Assembly (NCBI GenBank): GCA_036268875.1
Contig: DATATI010000045.1
Span: 1-43,446, forward strand
Direction: 5' to 3'
Length of the DNA: 43,446 nucleotides
Source of the DNA: Polyangia bacterium
GTDB taxonomy: Bacteria; Myxococcota_A; Polyangia; Fen-1088
Shown here: positions 23,470 through 34,063 of the stretch, piece by piece
Layout: each line of letters starts with the position of its first letter
How positions within the stretch are numbered: position 1 is the stretch's first letter
Made by a program: the position numbers and the translations under genes
Notes under the pieces: generated by a model
Databases searched by the model: none
What the model saw: the letters and a program-made list of their open reading frames with translations, nothing else
What the model was told of the DNA's origin: nothing

Positions 23470-25752
23470 ATGAGCGCAAGCAGAACGTGGAAAGAAACCT
23501 TGGGGAAGGCCATCCCCGAGGATCTCGGCCGAGAGATCGACATTTTCGAAACGCAGATCGAGCTGCGCAAGAAGCTGAAGATCGAAGAGAAGCTGTTCGC
23601 CGAGACCCGCCTGCGCCGCGGCGCCTATGGTCAACGTTACGACAACGGCCAGCGCCACGACGGCGAGAAGACCCAGGCCCTGCTGTTCCCTTCGCGCGAG
23701 ATCACCAAGGGCCCGACCACGATGTGGGACGCGCCTGGAATGCAGCGGATCAAGATCCCGATGGGCCGCCTCGCCGCCGATCAACTGGACACGCTGGCCG
23801 ACGTGGCCGAGGAATATTCCGACCGCATCCTGCACGTCACCACCCGCCAGGATTTCCAGCTGCACTTCGTGCACATCGAAGACACGCCCGACCTGCACCG
23901 TCGGCTGTCCACCGTCGGCATCACCACGCGTGAGGCGTGCGGCAACACGGTCCGCAACGTCACCGCCTGCCCGTACGCCGGCGTTTGCCGCGAAGAGAAG
24001 TTCGACGTCACGCCGTATGCCCACGCCATCACCTATTTCTTGCTGGGCCACGACGACACCCAGGACTTTGGCCGCAAGGTGAAGGTGGCGTTCTCGGGCT
24101 GCAAAGAGAACGCCTGCGGCCTGACCAACTTTCACGACATGGGAGCCATCGCCCGCACGCGCGTCGAGGGCGGAAAAGTGAAACGCGGGTTCGAATATTA
24201 TGTCGGCGGGGGCCTGGGCGCGGTGCCGCAGGCGGCGTTGCTGTTCGATGAATTTCTGCCCGAGGAGGAATTGCTGCCCATCTCGCAAGCGGTCAGCCGC
24301 GTCTTCGCCCGCCTGGGCGAGCGCGCCAACCGCGCCCGCGCCCGCCTGAAGTTCCTGGTCAAGAAGCTGGGTATCGATGATTTCAAGCGCCTGGTGCTGG
24401 AAGAGCGCGCCAAGCTGCGCGTCGATCCGCGCTGGACGGCGTTCCTGGCCGATCTGCACGCCACCGACGAAAAACCGCTGCGTCCGCCGGGGCCGCTGCC
24501 GACCACCAACCTACCCGACGGCTTTGCCCGCTGGCGCGAGAGCAACGTGGTGCCGCAACGACAGGACGGCTACGTGATGGCCGTGATCACCTTGCCGCTC
24601 GGCGATCTGACCTCAGAGCAAGCGCGCGCGTTGGCCGATGTGGCGCGCCAGTACACCGGCAACACCATGCGCACCACCGTCGATCAGAACCTGCTGCTTC
24701 GCTGGGTCAGTGAGGCGGATCTGCCGGCGGTGTATCAGGCGCTGGTGACGATCGATCTCGCCAAACCGGGCGCCGGTTCCATCGCCGACATCACGGCGTG
24801 CCCGGGCACGGACACCTGCAAGCTGGGCATCTCGTCATCGCGTTCGCTGGCGGCCCAGCTGACGAAAGAGCTGGCGGCCTCGGGATTGGATCGCGATCCC
24901 AATGCCAAGCACCTGCACATCAAGACCAGCGGCTGCTTCAATTCGTGCGGCCAGCACCACGTCGCCGATATGGGGTTTCTCGGCGTCAGCCGCAACGTGG
25001 GCGGGCGCCGGGTGCCGCATTTTCAGCTGGTCGTCGGCGGTCAATGGACCAACAACGGCGGCAGCTATGGCCTGGCCATCGGCGCGGTTCCGTCAAAGCG
25101 CGTGCCCGAGATGGTCAAGCGCTTGACCACCCGTTACGCCAAGGAACGACAAGGCGAGGAGACCTTCGCCGCCTTCACCACCCGCATCGGCAAGAAGACC
25201 ATCCGCGCCATGGTGGAAGAGCTGCAGGCGCTGCCGACCTACGATCAAGATCCCAGCTACTACAGCGACTGGGGCGATCCGCGCGAGTACACCATCTCTG
25301 ACATGGGCGAAGGCGAGTGCGCCGGCGAGGTGGTGCCCATCGTCGAGGTCGGCCTGGCGGCGGCCGAGCGCGAGATCTTCGAATCGCAGATCTTGCTCGA
25401 CGAAAGCAAGCTGCAGGGCGCCGCCGACCGCGCCTTCAGCGCCATGCTGCAGGCGGCCCGCGCCCTGACGCGAGAAAAGGCGCCCAACCTGGGCACCGAC
25501 GCGGCGGAGATCGTGGCCGAGTTCCGCAGGCATTTTTACGACACGCGCCTATTCTTCGATCCGTTCGCCGGCGGCAAGTTCGCGCATTATTTTTTCCGCG
25601 CCAACGACGACCGCGAAAAGACCGCCACCAAGGACACCGTCCACCAGCTGATCGAAGAGGCGACGCTGTTCGTCGACGCCGCCCACCAGTGCTACCTGCG
25701 CCTCGGCGCCGCGCTGGGCGGTCCGGCCGCGGCGGTCACAGTCCGCTCTTAA
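23470..25752 (+). CDS. Siroheme/4Fe-4S sulfite or nitrite reductase (two-repeat)
   Basis: A 760-residue assimilatory reductase with two ferredoxin-like plus siroheme-binding repeats. In the C-terminal repeat, ligands for the coupled 4Fe-4S cluster and siroheme are C444-X5-C450 (ACPGTDTC) and C489-X3-C493 (SGCFNSCGQHHVADMG). The N-terminal repeat also keeps cysteines: C167-X5-C173 (ACPYAGVC) and C211-X4-C216 (SGCKENACG). In plant or E. coli type enzymes the N-terminal repeat has lost such cysteines. The reaction is six-electron reduction of sulfite to sulfide or nitrite to ammonia; the sequence alone does not settle which. The C-terminal 180 residues extend beyond the core (VEVGLAAAEREIFESQILLDE). 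Start at ATG 23470 with GGTGGGAAG just before. The short gene downstream follows by 28 nt. Confidence 0.9.
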   Translation: MSASRTWKETLGKAIPEDLGREIDIFETQIELRKKLKIEEKLFAETRLRRGAYGQRYDNGQRHDGEKTQALLFPSREITKGPTTMWDAPGMQRIKIPMGRLAADQLDTLADVAEEYSDRILHVTTRQDFQLHFVHIEDTPDLHRRLSTVGITTREACGNTVRNVTACPYAGVCREEKFDVTPYAHAITYFLLGHDDTQDFGRKVKVAFSGCKENACGLTNFHDMGAIARTRVEGGKVKRGFEYYVGGGLGAVPQAALLFDEFLPEEELLPISQAVSRVFARLGERANRARARLKFLVKKLGIDDFKRLVLEERAKLRVDPRWTAFLADLHATDEKPLRPPGPLPTTNLPDGFARWRESNVVPQRQDGYVMAVITLPLGDLTSEQARALADVARQYTGNTMRTTVDQNLLLRWVSEADLPAVYQALVTIDLAKPGAGSIADITACPGTDTCKLGISSSRSLAAQLTKELAASGLDRDPNAKHLHIKTSGCFNSCGQHHVADMGFLGVSRNVGGRRVPHFQLVVGGQWTNNGGSYGLAIGAVPSKRVPEMVKRLTTRYAKERQGEETFAAFTTRIGKKTIRAMVEELQALPTYDQDPSYYSDWGDPREYTISDMGEGECAGEVVPIVEVGLAAAEREIFESQILLDESKLQGAADRAFSAMLQAARALTREKAPNLGTDAAEIVAEFRRHFYDTRLFFDPFAGGKFAHYFFRANDDREKTATKDTVHQLIEEATLFVDAAHQCYLRLGAALGGPAAAVTVRS

Positions 25753-25780
25753 TCGCCCGCTACAAAGACGAGAACGAAAA

Positions 25781-26389
25781 ATGGACGCGCACAAGCTGCA
25801 ACTGAAGATCTTCGTTTCGCCCGACAGCGCCCGTGGCGTCGAGCTGGAGTCGTTCATCCCGGTGTTTCACCGCTGGATCAAGGACCACACGCTGCCCGAG
25901 CTGACCATCGACGTGGCGAACTATGCCCACGTGCCGAAGGGGCCGGGCGTGGTGCTGATCGGCCACGGTTCGGACTATTTCGTGGATGAAGCGGATGGTC
26001 GCCTGGGACTTCTGCACAACCGCAAGCGGGCGGGTCTACCGCCGACGGAGCGGCTGTCGGATCTGGCGCGGCGGACGCTGCACGTGGCGGCGCTGCTGGA
26101 ACGCGACCCGGCGTTGGGCGGCAAGTTGCGGTTCTCGACCGGCGAGCTGCTGTTCCGGATCAACGATCGCCTGGCGGCGCCAAACATGCCGGCCACTTTC
26201 GCGGCGCTCAAGGGCGAGCTGGACACACTGGCGGCCGGTCTTTTCGCCGGTCCGTTTCAGCTGGCGCCGGTGGGCGGACCGAAGGACCTTTTCACCGTGC
26301 GCATCACCAGCGCCACCGCGCCGGCGCTGGGCACATTATTGGAACGCGCCGGCGGACCGCCGGACGCCGACGCTTCGCTGGTGCCGTAA
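25781..26389 (+). CDS. Conserved protein of unknown function linked to the reductase
   Basis: A 202-residue soluble protein, with no signal peptide or membrane segment. The N-terminal part reads LKIFVSPDSARGVELESFIPVFHRWIKDHTLPELTIDVANYAHVPKGPGVVLIGHGSDYFVDE, and the rest is mostly helical (LSDLARRTLHVAALLERDPALGG). I recall proteins beginning this way beside reductases of the same type in related bacteria, but their function is not established. It follows the reductase by 28 nt on the same strand and is probably co-transcribed. A role in assembly, electron supply or regulation of the reductase is inferred from position only. Confidence 0.75.
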   Translation: MDAHKLQLKIFVSPDSARGVELESFIPVFHRWIKDHTLPELTIDVANYAHVPKGPGVVLIGHGSDYFVDEADGRLGLLHNRKRAGLPPTERLSDLARRTLHVAALLERDPALGGKLRFSTGELLFRINDRLAAPNMPATFAALKGELDTLAAGLFAGPFQLAPVGGPKDLFTVRITSATAPALGTLLERAGGPPDADASLVP

Positions 26390-26423
26390 AAGCCAATCCC
26401 ACCGCGAAGGCGCCGGCGTCACG

Positions 26424-26438
26424 ATGGACGCCGTCCAT
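26424..26438. repeat. 15-bp perfect inverted repeat upstream of transaldolase
   Basis: ATGGAC-GCC-GTCCAT in the 153-bp gap before tal. There is no T-tract after it, so it looks more like a protein site than a terminator, but it could also help end the reductase transcript. Confidence 0.4.
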
Positions 26439-26450
26439 ACCTGGATCCCG

Positions 26451-26473
26451 TAACGCCGTTCCAGTAACGCCGT
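26451..26473. repeat. Direct repeat TAACGCCGT x2, 14-bp period
   Basis: Two identical 9-mers at 26451-26459 and 26465-26473, upstream of the tal ribosome site. A possible regulator half-site pair. Confidence 0.35.
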
Positions 26474-26542
26474 ATCGATTGGTGTCCCCGCCGTCGCCGC
26501 AGGCGATGATTCGGGGTAAAAACACTCTCAGGAGACCATCAC

Positions 26543-27511
26543 ATGACACACCTCGAGTCGCTGAAGAAATACACGGTGATCGTGGCCGACACCGGTGATC
26601 TGGAAGCCATCGCCAAGCACAAACCGCAGGACGCCACCACCAATCCATCTCTTCTGCTGAAGGCGTCGCAACAGCCGGCCTACCGCCACCTGGTCGACGA
26701 GGCGCTCGCTTACGGGGCGAAACAGCCGGGCGACGATGCGCACCGCACGGCTGCCTTCATGGACAAGATGGCCGTGAACTTCGGGTGCGAGGTCCTGAAG
26801 CTGGTCGCCGGCCGCGTCTCGACCGAGGTCGACGCTACCTACTCTTTCGACACCGAAGGGTCGATCAAAAAGGCGCGCGAGTTCATCGAGCTTTACCGCC
26901 AAGCGGGCGTCGATCGAAACCGCATCCTGATCAAGCTCGGCACCACCTGGGAAGGCATCAAGGCCGCCGAGCAGCTGGAGAAGGAAGGCATCCACTGCAA
27001 CATGACGCTGCTGTTTTCGTTCGCTCAGGCGGTGGCCTGTGCGGAAGCCAAGGTCACCTTGATCTCGCCATTCGTCGGACGAATCTACGATTTCTATCTC
27101 AAAGACCGCGGCGTGAAGGACATCCCGCCCGGGGAAGATCCCGGCGTGGCTTCGGTGGTGCGCATCTACAACCACTACAAGAAGTTCGATTACAAGACCC
27201 AGGTGATGGGCGCCAGCTTTCGCAAGGCCGATCAGATCGAGCTTTTGGCCGGCTGCGATCTGCTGACCATCAGCCCAGAACTTCTGACCGAGCTCGGCAA
27301 TCGCCAAGGCGAGATCGAGCGCCGCCTGTCGCCCGAGATCGCCAAGGCCAGCGACGCCCAGCCCGTTCACCTGGACGAAAAAACCTTCCGCTTCCAGCAC
27401 AACGAAGACCCGATGGCCGTCGACAAGCTGGCCGACGGCATCCGCAAGTTCAACGCCGACGCCCGCAAGCTGGAAAAGTGGGCCAGCGGACTGATGGCGA
27501 AAGCCGCCTGA
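26543..27511 (+). CDS. tal: Transaldolase
   Basis: A 322-residue TalB-type transaldolase. It moves a dihydroxyacetone unit from sedoheptulose 7-phosphate to glyceraldehyde 3-phosphate in the non-oxidative pentose phosphate pathway. The Schiff-base Lys131 lies in [12 protein letters not shown], and [12 protein letters not shown] (30-41) and [12 protein letters not shown] are the other active-site blocks. [32 protein letters not shown] completes the barrel. Full length. An AGGAGA site precedes the ATG. It converges on the pgi gene with only 18 nt between stops, and no terminator is visible there. Confidence 0.96.
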   Translation: MTHLESLKKYTVIVADTGDLEAIAKHKPQDATTNPSLLLKASQQPAYRHLVDEALAYGAKQPGDDAHRTAAFMDKMAVNFGCEVLKLVAGRVSTEVDATYSFDTEGSIKKAREFIELYRQAGVDRNRILIKLGTTWEGIKAAEQLEKEGIHCNMTLLFSFAQAVACAEAKVTLISPFVGRIYDFYLKDRGVKDIPPGEDPGVASVVRIYNHYKKFDYKTQVMGASFRKADQIELLAGCDLLTISPELLTELGNRQGEIERRLSPEIAKASDAQPVHLDEKTFRFQHNEDPMAVDKLADGIRKFNADARKLEKWASGLMAKAA

Positions 27512-27529
27512 GGGGTTCTAAAGCACGGG

Positions 27530-29516
<1,987 letters not shown>

Positions 29517-31277
29517 ATGGACCCTCTCGCGGCCGCCGCCGGCCTGGACGCCCTGCCCCCCGGCACCAAGCTGGGCCGATATGAAATCCGCCGCCTGATC
29601 GGGCGCGGCGGCATGGGCAGCGTGTACGAGGCGCTCCACCGCGATCTCAAGAAGCGGGTCGCCATCAAGACGCTTTTGCCCACGCTGGCTGCCAACCCGG
29701 ACGCCAAGACGCGTTTCCTCCGCGAAGGCGAGGCGGCCTCGCGCATCCGCCACCCCCACGTCGTCGACGTCACCGACGTCAGCTCGGACGGCCCGATCAT
29801 CTATCTCGTGATGGAGTACCTGGAAGGCGAGGACCTGGGCAAGCTGATCGGCCGCCGCGGTCCGCTGGGCGTCAGCGAGACCGCCGACATCATGCTGCCG
29901 GTCGCCGCCGCCATCGCCACCGCGCACGAGCAAGGGGTGATTCACCGCGATCTCAAGCCGGAGAACATCTTTCTGGCCCAGGGATCAATGGGCGGCGTGG
30001 TGCCCAAGGTGCTGGACTTCGGCATCTCCAAGGTTTCATCATCGGGCGATCTGCGCACCATGGCCCTGACCGGCACCGGTGCGACGTTCGGAACCACGTT
30101 TTATCTGCCGCCCGAACAGCTGCGCGGAGCCAAGCAAGCCGACGCCCGCAGCGATCAGTATGCGCTGGGTACGATCCTGTATGAATGCCTGACCGGCCAG
30201 CGCGCGTTCGAGGGCGAGAACCTGTACGCCGTCCTGAAAGACATCGCCGAGAGCCGCTATCGTCCGGCCGCCACCTTGCGCCCGGACATCCCACCGGCGC
30301 TGGACGCGGTCGTCAACCAGGCCATGAACCTCGAGCCGACCACCCGTTATCCGTCGGTGCGCGAGCTCGGCTCGGCGCTGCTGGCGTACGCCGGGCCGAG
30401 CGCGCAGATGATGTGGACGCCGTTCTTCGGCGTGCCCGTGCCCGAGATGAATTTCGCCGGCAGCGGTCCCATCGAAGGCGCGCCGCCCACCCATCGCAGG
30501 GGCGATCTTCTTTCAGACCCGGCTTTCGGAGCCACGCCGCCGCCTACCGCCGATCCGCCCGGCCGCCGCAGCACCGCCGGCGGGACGCGCGTCTTGCCGT
30601 CGACGCCGTCGCCCGACGTTCGCCCCGGCGGCTCGCCGCACCGGCTGGAGAGCAGCACCACTTTCCGGCACGCCACCGGCGAATCCACGCTGTCGTCACT
30701 GCAACCGCGGCGCTCGCGCTTGCCGCTGGTGGTGGGCCTGGGTGTGGTGGCGGCGGTGGGCGCGGTCTTCGTCATCATGCGTCCGGATATCGTCGCGCCG
30801 GCGCGCCAGACGACGACGCCGGTGGTCCCACCCGAGCCGAAGATGTTCCGGGTCGAGGTGGTCACCGAACCAAGCACGGCGGTGATCGAGCTCGACGGCC
30901 AGCCGGTCGGCACCGGCGCCTTCGCCCGCCGCCTTCCCATCGATGGCAGCGAGCACGAAGTGGTCGCGCACGCGCGCGGGTATCGCAACGCCTCGGTGCG
31001 CTTCACCGACACGCCGCCGCCGCGGGAGCTGGCGCTGGAAGCGATCGCCGCCCCGGCGCCGCCGCTGGCAGAACAGCCGCGCCCGCACGATCCGATCGGG
31101 GAACCCACCGCCGCGAGACCCGACAAGGCGGGCCACGGCCACCACCACCACGGCGCGGGAAAACCGGGCGCGTCCGAACACGCCGACGACAGCCGGCCGC
31201 CGCCCGCCCGGCCGACCGGCCAAGGCAAGAGCGGCGATGGCGCCCAGCTTCCCAACAACGCGCCCATCGTCGAATAA
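29517..31277 (+). CDS. Membrane Ser/Thr kinase with C-terminal PEGA domain
   Basis: A 586-residue protein. The kinase domain (about 20-290) is complete: glycine loop GRGGMGSVY (29-37), Lys51 in VAIKTL, HRDLKPEN with catalytic Asp145, DFG (167-169) and a FGTTFYLPPEQLRGA activation region. A Pro/Ser linker leads to one membrane segment near 403-424 (LVVGLGVVAAVGAVFVI). Outside it a PEGA domain (about 443-510) reads VTEPSTAVIELDGQPVG and HEVVAHARGY. A Pro/His-rich tail with HGHHHHG ends the protein. It lies 130 bp upstream of tssJ on the same strand. In known T6SS, PpkA-type kinases start a threonine-phosphorylation cascade that releases TagF inhibition. I infer this role from position and the TagF gene nearby. 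Its substrate is not shown. Confidence 0.9.
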   Translation: MDPLAAAAGLDALPPGTKLGRYEIRRLIGRGGMGSVYEALHRDLKKRVAIKTLLPTLAANPDAKTRFLREGEAASRIRHPHVVDVTDVSSDGPIIYLVMEYLEGEDLGKLIGRRGPLGVSETADIMLPVAAAIATAHEQGVIHRDLKPENIFLAQGSMGGVVPKVLDFGISKVSSSGDLRTMALTGTGATFGTTFYLPPEQLRGAKQADARSDQYALGTILYECLTGQRAFEGENLYAVLKDIAESRYRPAATLRPDIPPALDAVVNQAMNLEPTTRYPSVRELGSALLAYAGPSAQMMWTPFFGVPVPEMNFAGSGPIEGAPPTHRRGDLLSDPAFGATPPPTADPPGRRSTAGGTRVLPSTPSPDVRPGGSPHRLESSTTFRHATGESTLSSLQPRRSRLPLVVGLGVVAAVGAVFVIMRPDIVAPARQTTTPVVPPEPKMFRVEVVTEPSTAVIELDGQPVGTGAFARRLPIDGSEHEVVAHARGYRNASVRFTDTPPPRELALEAIAAPAPPLAEQPRPHDPIGEPTAARPDKAGHGHHHHGAGKPGASEHADDSRPPPARPTGQGKSGDGAQLPNNAPIVE

Positions 31278-31343
31278 CAGCCGCCGCCAGCGCCGAATAA
31301 CAGCCGCCGCCGGCGCCGAGTAAAAGCCGCCGCCGGCACCGAG
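31275..31343. repeat. 23-bp tandem repeat (3 units) spanning the kinase stop codon
   Basis: Three near-identical 23-bp units (31275-31297, 31298-31320, 31321-31343), each starting with TAA; unit 1 supplies the kinase stop. Because 23 is not a multiple of 3, the three TAAs fall in three different frames. Confidence 0.85.
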
Positions 31344-31407
31344 TGATCGGCGCCGGTTTCGCTATTGCGCACCTTGGCTGTTTGCTGGCAAGCTCCGGCG
31401 CGCGGGA

Positions 31408-31959
31408 ATGGGTGCAAATCGCTTAGGATTCGCGGGATTGGGATTGGCGTCGGCGTTGGCGACGGGATTTTTCACGTGGTCCGCCGGTTGCTCGCACACG
31501 CCACCGCCGCCGCCCACGCCGTGCACCGCGCCCGAACCGTTTCGCATCAACGTGCGCGCCTCGGCGCGCCTTAATCCTGGCGAAAAAGGCGAGGCGCTGG
31601 CCACCGTGGTTCGGCTCTATCAGTTGAAGGGCATCGCCAAGCTCAGCGGCGCGTCGTTCGACGATCTGCTGGATCACGACAAGGACACCTTCGGCGACGA
31701 CCTCCTGGCCCAGCAGGAGATCACCATCAACCCCGGCGATCAGGCCACGCCGCCGGCGGTGCGCAACCCCGACGCCAATTACCTGGTTGTGGTGGCTCTG
31801 TTCCGGCAGCCGGTGGGAACGAACTGGCGCGCGGTGAAGAAACTGCCGCCGCCCGATCCCGATTACTGTCACGCCGCCACCCGTGACAACAAAGGCCAGC
31901 TGCCCCCCGACAATACCGCGCGCTTCTTCCTCGATGAAAATCGCATCGAGCTGCGCTGA
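31408..31959 (+). CDS. tssJ: T6SS outer-membrane lipoprotein TssJ
   Basis: A 183-residue lipoprotein. The signal segment ends TWSAGC with Cys28 lipidated, followed by a proline run. The mature part is a transthyretin-like beta-sandwich typical of TssJ: FRINVRASARLNPGEKGEALATVVRLYQLKG, then SGASFDDLLDHDKDTFGDDLLAQQEITINPGD and YLVVVALFRQPVGTNWRAV. TssJ anchors the TssL/TssM membrane complex to the outer membrane by binding the TssM C-terminus. It is the first gene of the tssJKLM run. Start ATG 31408, with only a short purine stretch before it. Confidence 0.9.
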   Translation: MGANRLGFAGLGLASALATGFFTWSAGCSHTPPPPPTPCTAPEPFRINVRASARLNPGEKGEALATVVRLYQLKGIAKLSGASFDDLLDHDKDTFGDDLLAQQEITINPGDQATPPAVRNPDANYLVVVALFRQPVGTNWRAVKKLPPPDPDYCHAATRDNKGQLPPDNTARFFLDENRIELR

Positions 31960-31986
31960 TCACGACCAGGACCAGACGAGGACGTC

Positions 31987-33372
31987 ATGAAACCGCCCCA
32001 GAGAGTCGTGTGGTCCGAAGGCATGCTGGTCTCGCCCCAGCACTTGCAACAGCAGGACCTGTACCACGAACGACTGCTGGACGAACGCATCGCCGCGCTG
32101 GCGCCCTATCGGTGGGGCGTGGTGGCGGCGGAGATCGACGCTGGCGCGCTGGGCACCGATCAGCTGCACGTCACCAAGTTCGTCGGCATCCTGCCGGACG
32201 GCCTGTTCGTCGGCGTCGAGGGCGGCGATCCCGAGTGCCCGCCGGCGCGTCCCATCGGCGCACATTTTCCCCCCACCCAGCCGTCCTGTGACGTCTACCT
32301 GGCGGTGGCCAAAGAGCGGGAAGGGGTGCCCAGCGTCTCGGCCGAGCAGCTCGGCACCGGCGGGCCGGCGACGACCAAGGCGGCGCGCGCCCGGTTTCGC
32401 GCCGTCAGCCGGGGCGTCGCCGATCTGACCGGCAACGCCGCCGATCTGGCCATGGCCTTCGCCTTGCGCAACGTGGTGGTCCTGTTCGGAGACGAAGCGC
32501 GCGAGGACTTTGACGCCATAAAGATCGCCGAGGTGGTGCGCGACGGGCGCGGCGCCTTGATTGTAAACGAAACGTATATTCCGCCCACCCCGCGCATCGA
32601 CACCTCGCCGTTCCTGATGGGCCGGGTGCGCCACGTGCTGTCCATGCTGGTGACCAAGCAGCGGCAACTGGCCGGCGATCGCCGCCAGCGCGATGGCGCC
32701 AGCATCGAATTTTCCGCTGGCGACGTCACCCGTTTCCTGCAGCTTTCCACGGTCAACACCGCCATCCCGCTTTTGACGTACGCGGCGTCGAACGGGGAGA
32801 TCACCCCCAACCAGCTTTACCTGTTGCTGGTACAGGTGGCCGGCCAGCTGGCCACCTTCGGGGACGTCGATCCCTCCAAGCTGCCGCTTTATCAGTACAC
32901 CGATCTGCGCGCCACCTTCGAAGAGCTGTTCGCCCGGGTGGTAAACCTGCTGCGCACCACCGTCCGCGAAGCGTTCATGCGCGTGACCATGGAGGTCGTC
33001 GACGGCATTCACCTGGGCAAGCTGGACGACGATCGCCTGCTGGCCGCGCCCCAGTACGTGCTGGCGGTGCGCTCGGAGATCCCCGAGGCGCAGCTGGCCC
33101 AGCGCCTGCCGGGTCTGTGCAAGATCGCCGCGCGCACCCAGCTGCCGCAGGTCATCCGGGCCGCCGCCACCCCCGGCGTGCCGATTCAGGTGACCCACCG
33201 CCCGCCCGCGGAAATTCCCGTCCAAAGCGGCGTTACCTATTTCACCCTGACCTTGCAGAACGAATTCTGGCGCCAGATCGTCGAGGAACGCCTGGTGGCT
33301 ATTTACTTGCCTCCGCCCTTTGGTCCGCAGCACGTGAAGTTGGAACTGCTGGCGGTGCCCAAAGGCGGATAA
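31987..33372 (+). CDS. tssK: T6SS baseplate protein TssK
   Basis: A 461-residue protein opening with the TssK signature VVWSEGMLVSPQHLQQQDLYHERLLDERIAAL. TssK is the baseplate adaptor linking the wedge to the TssJLM membrane complex and probably also holds Fha/regulators. Length and blocks (LPLYQYTDLRATFEELFARVVNLLR; VTYFTLTLQNEFWRQI) match family members. GAGGAC lies just before the ATG. It follows tssJ by 27 nt and precedes tssL by 15 nt, so these form one transcript. Confidence 0.95.
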   Translation: MKPPQRVVWSEGMLVSPQHLQQQDLYHERLLDERIAALAPYRWGVVAAEIDAGALGTDQLHVTKFVGILPDGLFVGVEGGDPECPPARPIGAHFPPTQPSCDVYLAVAKEREGVPSVSAEQLGTGGPATTKAARARFRAVSRGVADLTGNAADLAMAFALRNVVVLFGDEAREDFDAIKIAEVVRDGRGALIVNETYIPPTPRIDTSPFLMGRVRHVLSMLVTKQRQLAGDRRQRDGASIEFSAGDVTRFLQLSTVNTAIPLLTYAASNGEITPNQLYLLLVQVAGQLATFGDVDPSKLPLYQYTDLRATFEELFARVVNLLRTTVREAFMRVTMEVVDGIHLGKLDDDRLLAAPQYVLAVRSEIPEAQLAQRLPGLCKIAARTQLPQVIRAAATPGVPIQVTHRPPAEIPVQSGVTYFTLTLQNEFWRQIVEERLVAIYLPPPFGPQHVKLELLAVPKGG

Positions 33373-33387
33373 GGACCCGAGGCAGCC

Positions 33388-34053
33388 ATGGACACGCTGA
33401 ACCAGATCACCGCCGAGTGCTTCAACGCCGTCAGCCAGTTCCGCGAGCTGGACGGCCCCATCGCCTCACCGGAGATGATCCACGACCGGCTGCGCGGCTA
33501 TGTCGAGGCGATGCGCGAAAAAGCCCGCGACCAAAGCCTGTCGCAAAAAGACGCCGACGACATCGCCTACGCCATCGTCGCCCTGATCGACGAGATCGCC
33601 ATGGGCAAACCCGAGCCGATGCGCGGCTTTTGGATGACCCGTCCGCTGCAGCTGACGTTCTTCAACGAGACCCTGGCCGGCGAAGGCTTCTTTCAGCGCC
33701 TGACCGAGGTGCGGCGCGACCAGCGCCGGGTCGACGTCCTGCGCGTCTACTACCAGTGCCTGCTGTTCGGTTTTCAGGGCAAGTACAGCATGCGGGGCGG
33801 CGAGATCGAGCTTATCCGCATGACCGATTCGCTGCGGCCCGAGATCGAACGCAACATCGACGTCCCCGATCGCCTGTCGCCGGCCGGCGAGCCGCCCGAC
33901 GAACCGATGATCCGCTCGGGCCGGCGCAACCCGATTTTGTGGATCGCGCTCGGCGTGTTCGCGGTGGCCATCGCCGTCTTCATCTCGCTGCGCATCTCGC
34001 TGGATCGCGAAGTGTTCGGACTGGCCGACCGGGTCGACCAGCTGAATCGATGA
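33388..34053 (+). CDS. tssL: T6SS inner-membrane protein TssL (DotU/IcmH type)
   Basis: A 221-residue DotU-type protein: a helical cytoplasmic domain (ITAECFNAVSQFRELDG; DADDIAYAIVALIDEIAMGKPE; LTFFNETLAGEGFFQRLTEVR; YYQCLLFGFQGKYS), then one C-terminal membrane segment (NPILWIALGVFAVAIAVFISLRI) and a short tail. It lacks the OmpA-like peptidoglycan-binding extension found in some TssL. It binds TssM, TssJ and the baseplate. GAGG before the ATG. 15 nt after tssK and 10 nt before tssM. Confidence 0.94.
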   Translation: MDTLNQITAECFNAVSQFRELDGPIASPEMIHDRLRGYVEAMREKARDQSLSQKDADDIAYAIVALIDEIAMGKPEPMRGFWMTRPLQLTFFNETLAGEGFFQRLTEVRRDQRRVDVLRVYYQCLLFGFQGKYSMRGGEIELIRMTDSLRPEIERNIDVPDRLSPAGEPPDEPMIRSGRRNPILWIALGVFAVAIAVFISLRISLDREVFGLADRVDQLNR

Positions 34054-34063
34054 GGACCGGCCC

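Noticed and set aside
31960-33333. 457-codon minus-strand frame opposite tssK
   Set aside because: tssK is complete with its signature N-terminus and a ribosome site, so this is antisense.
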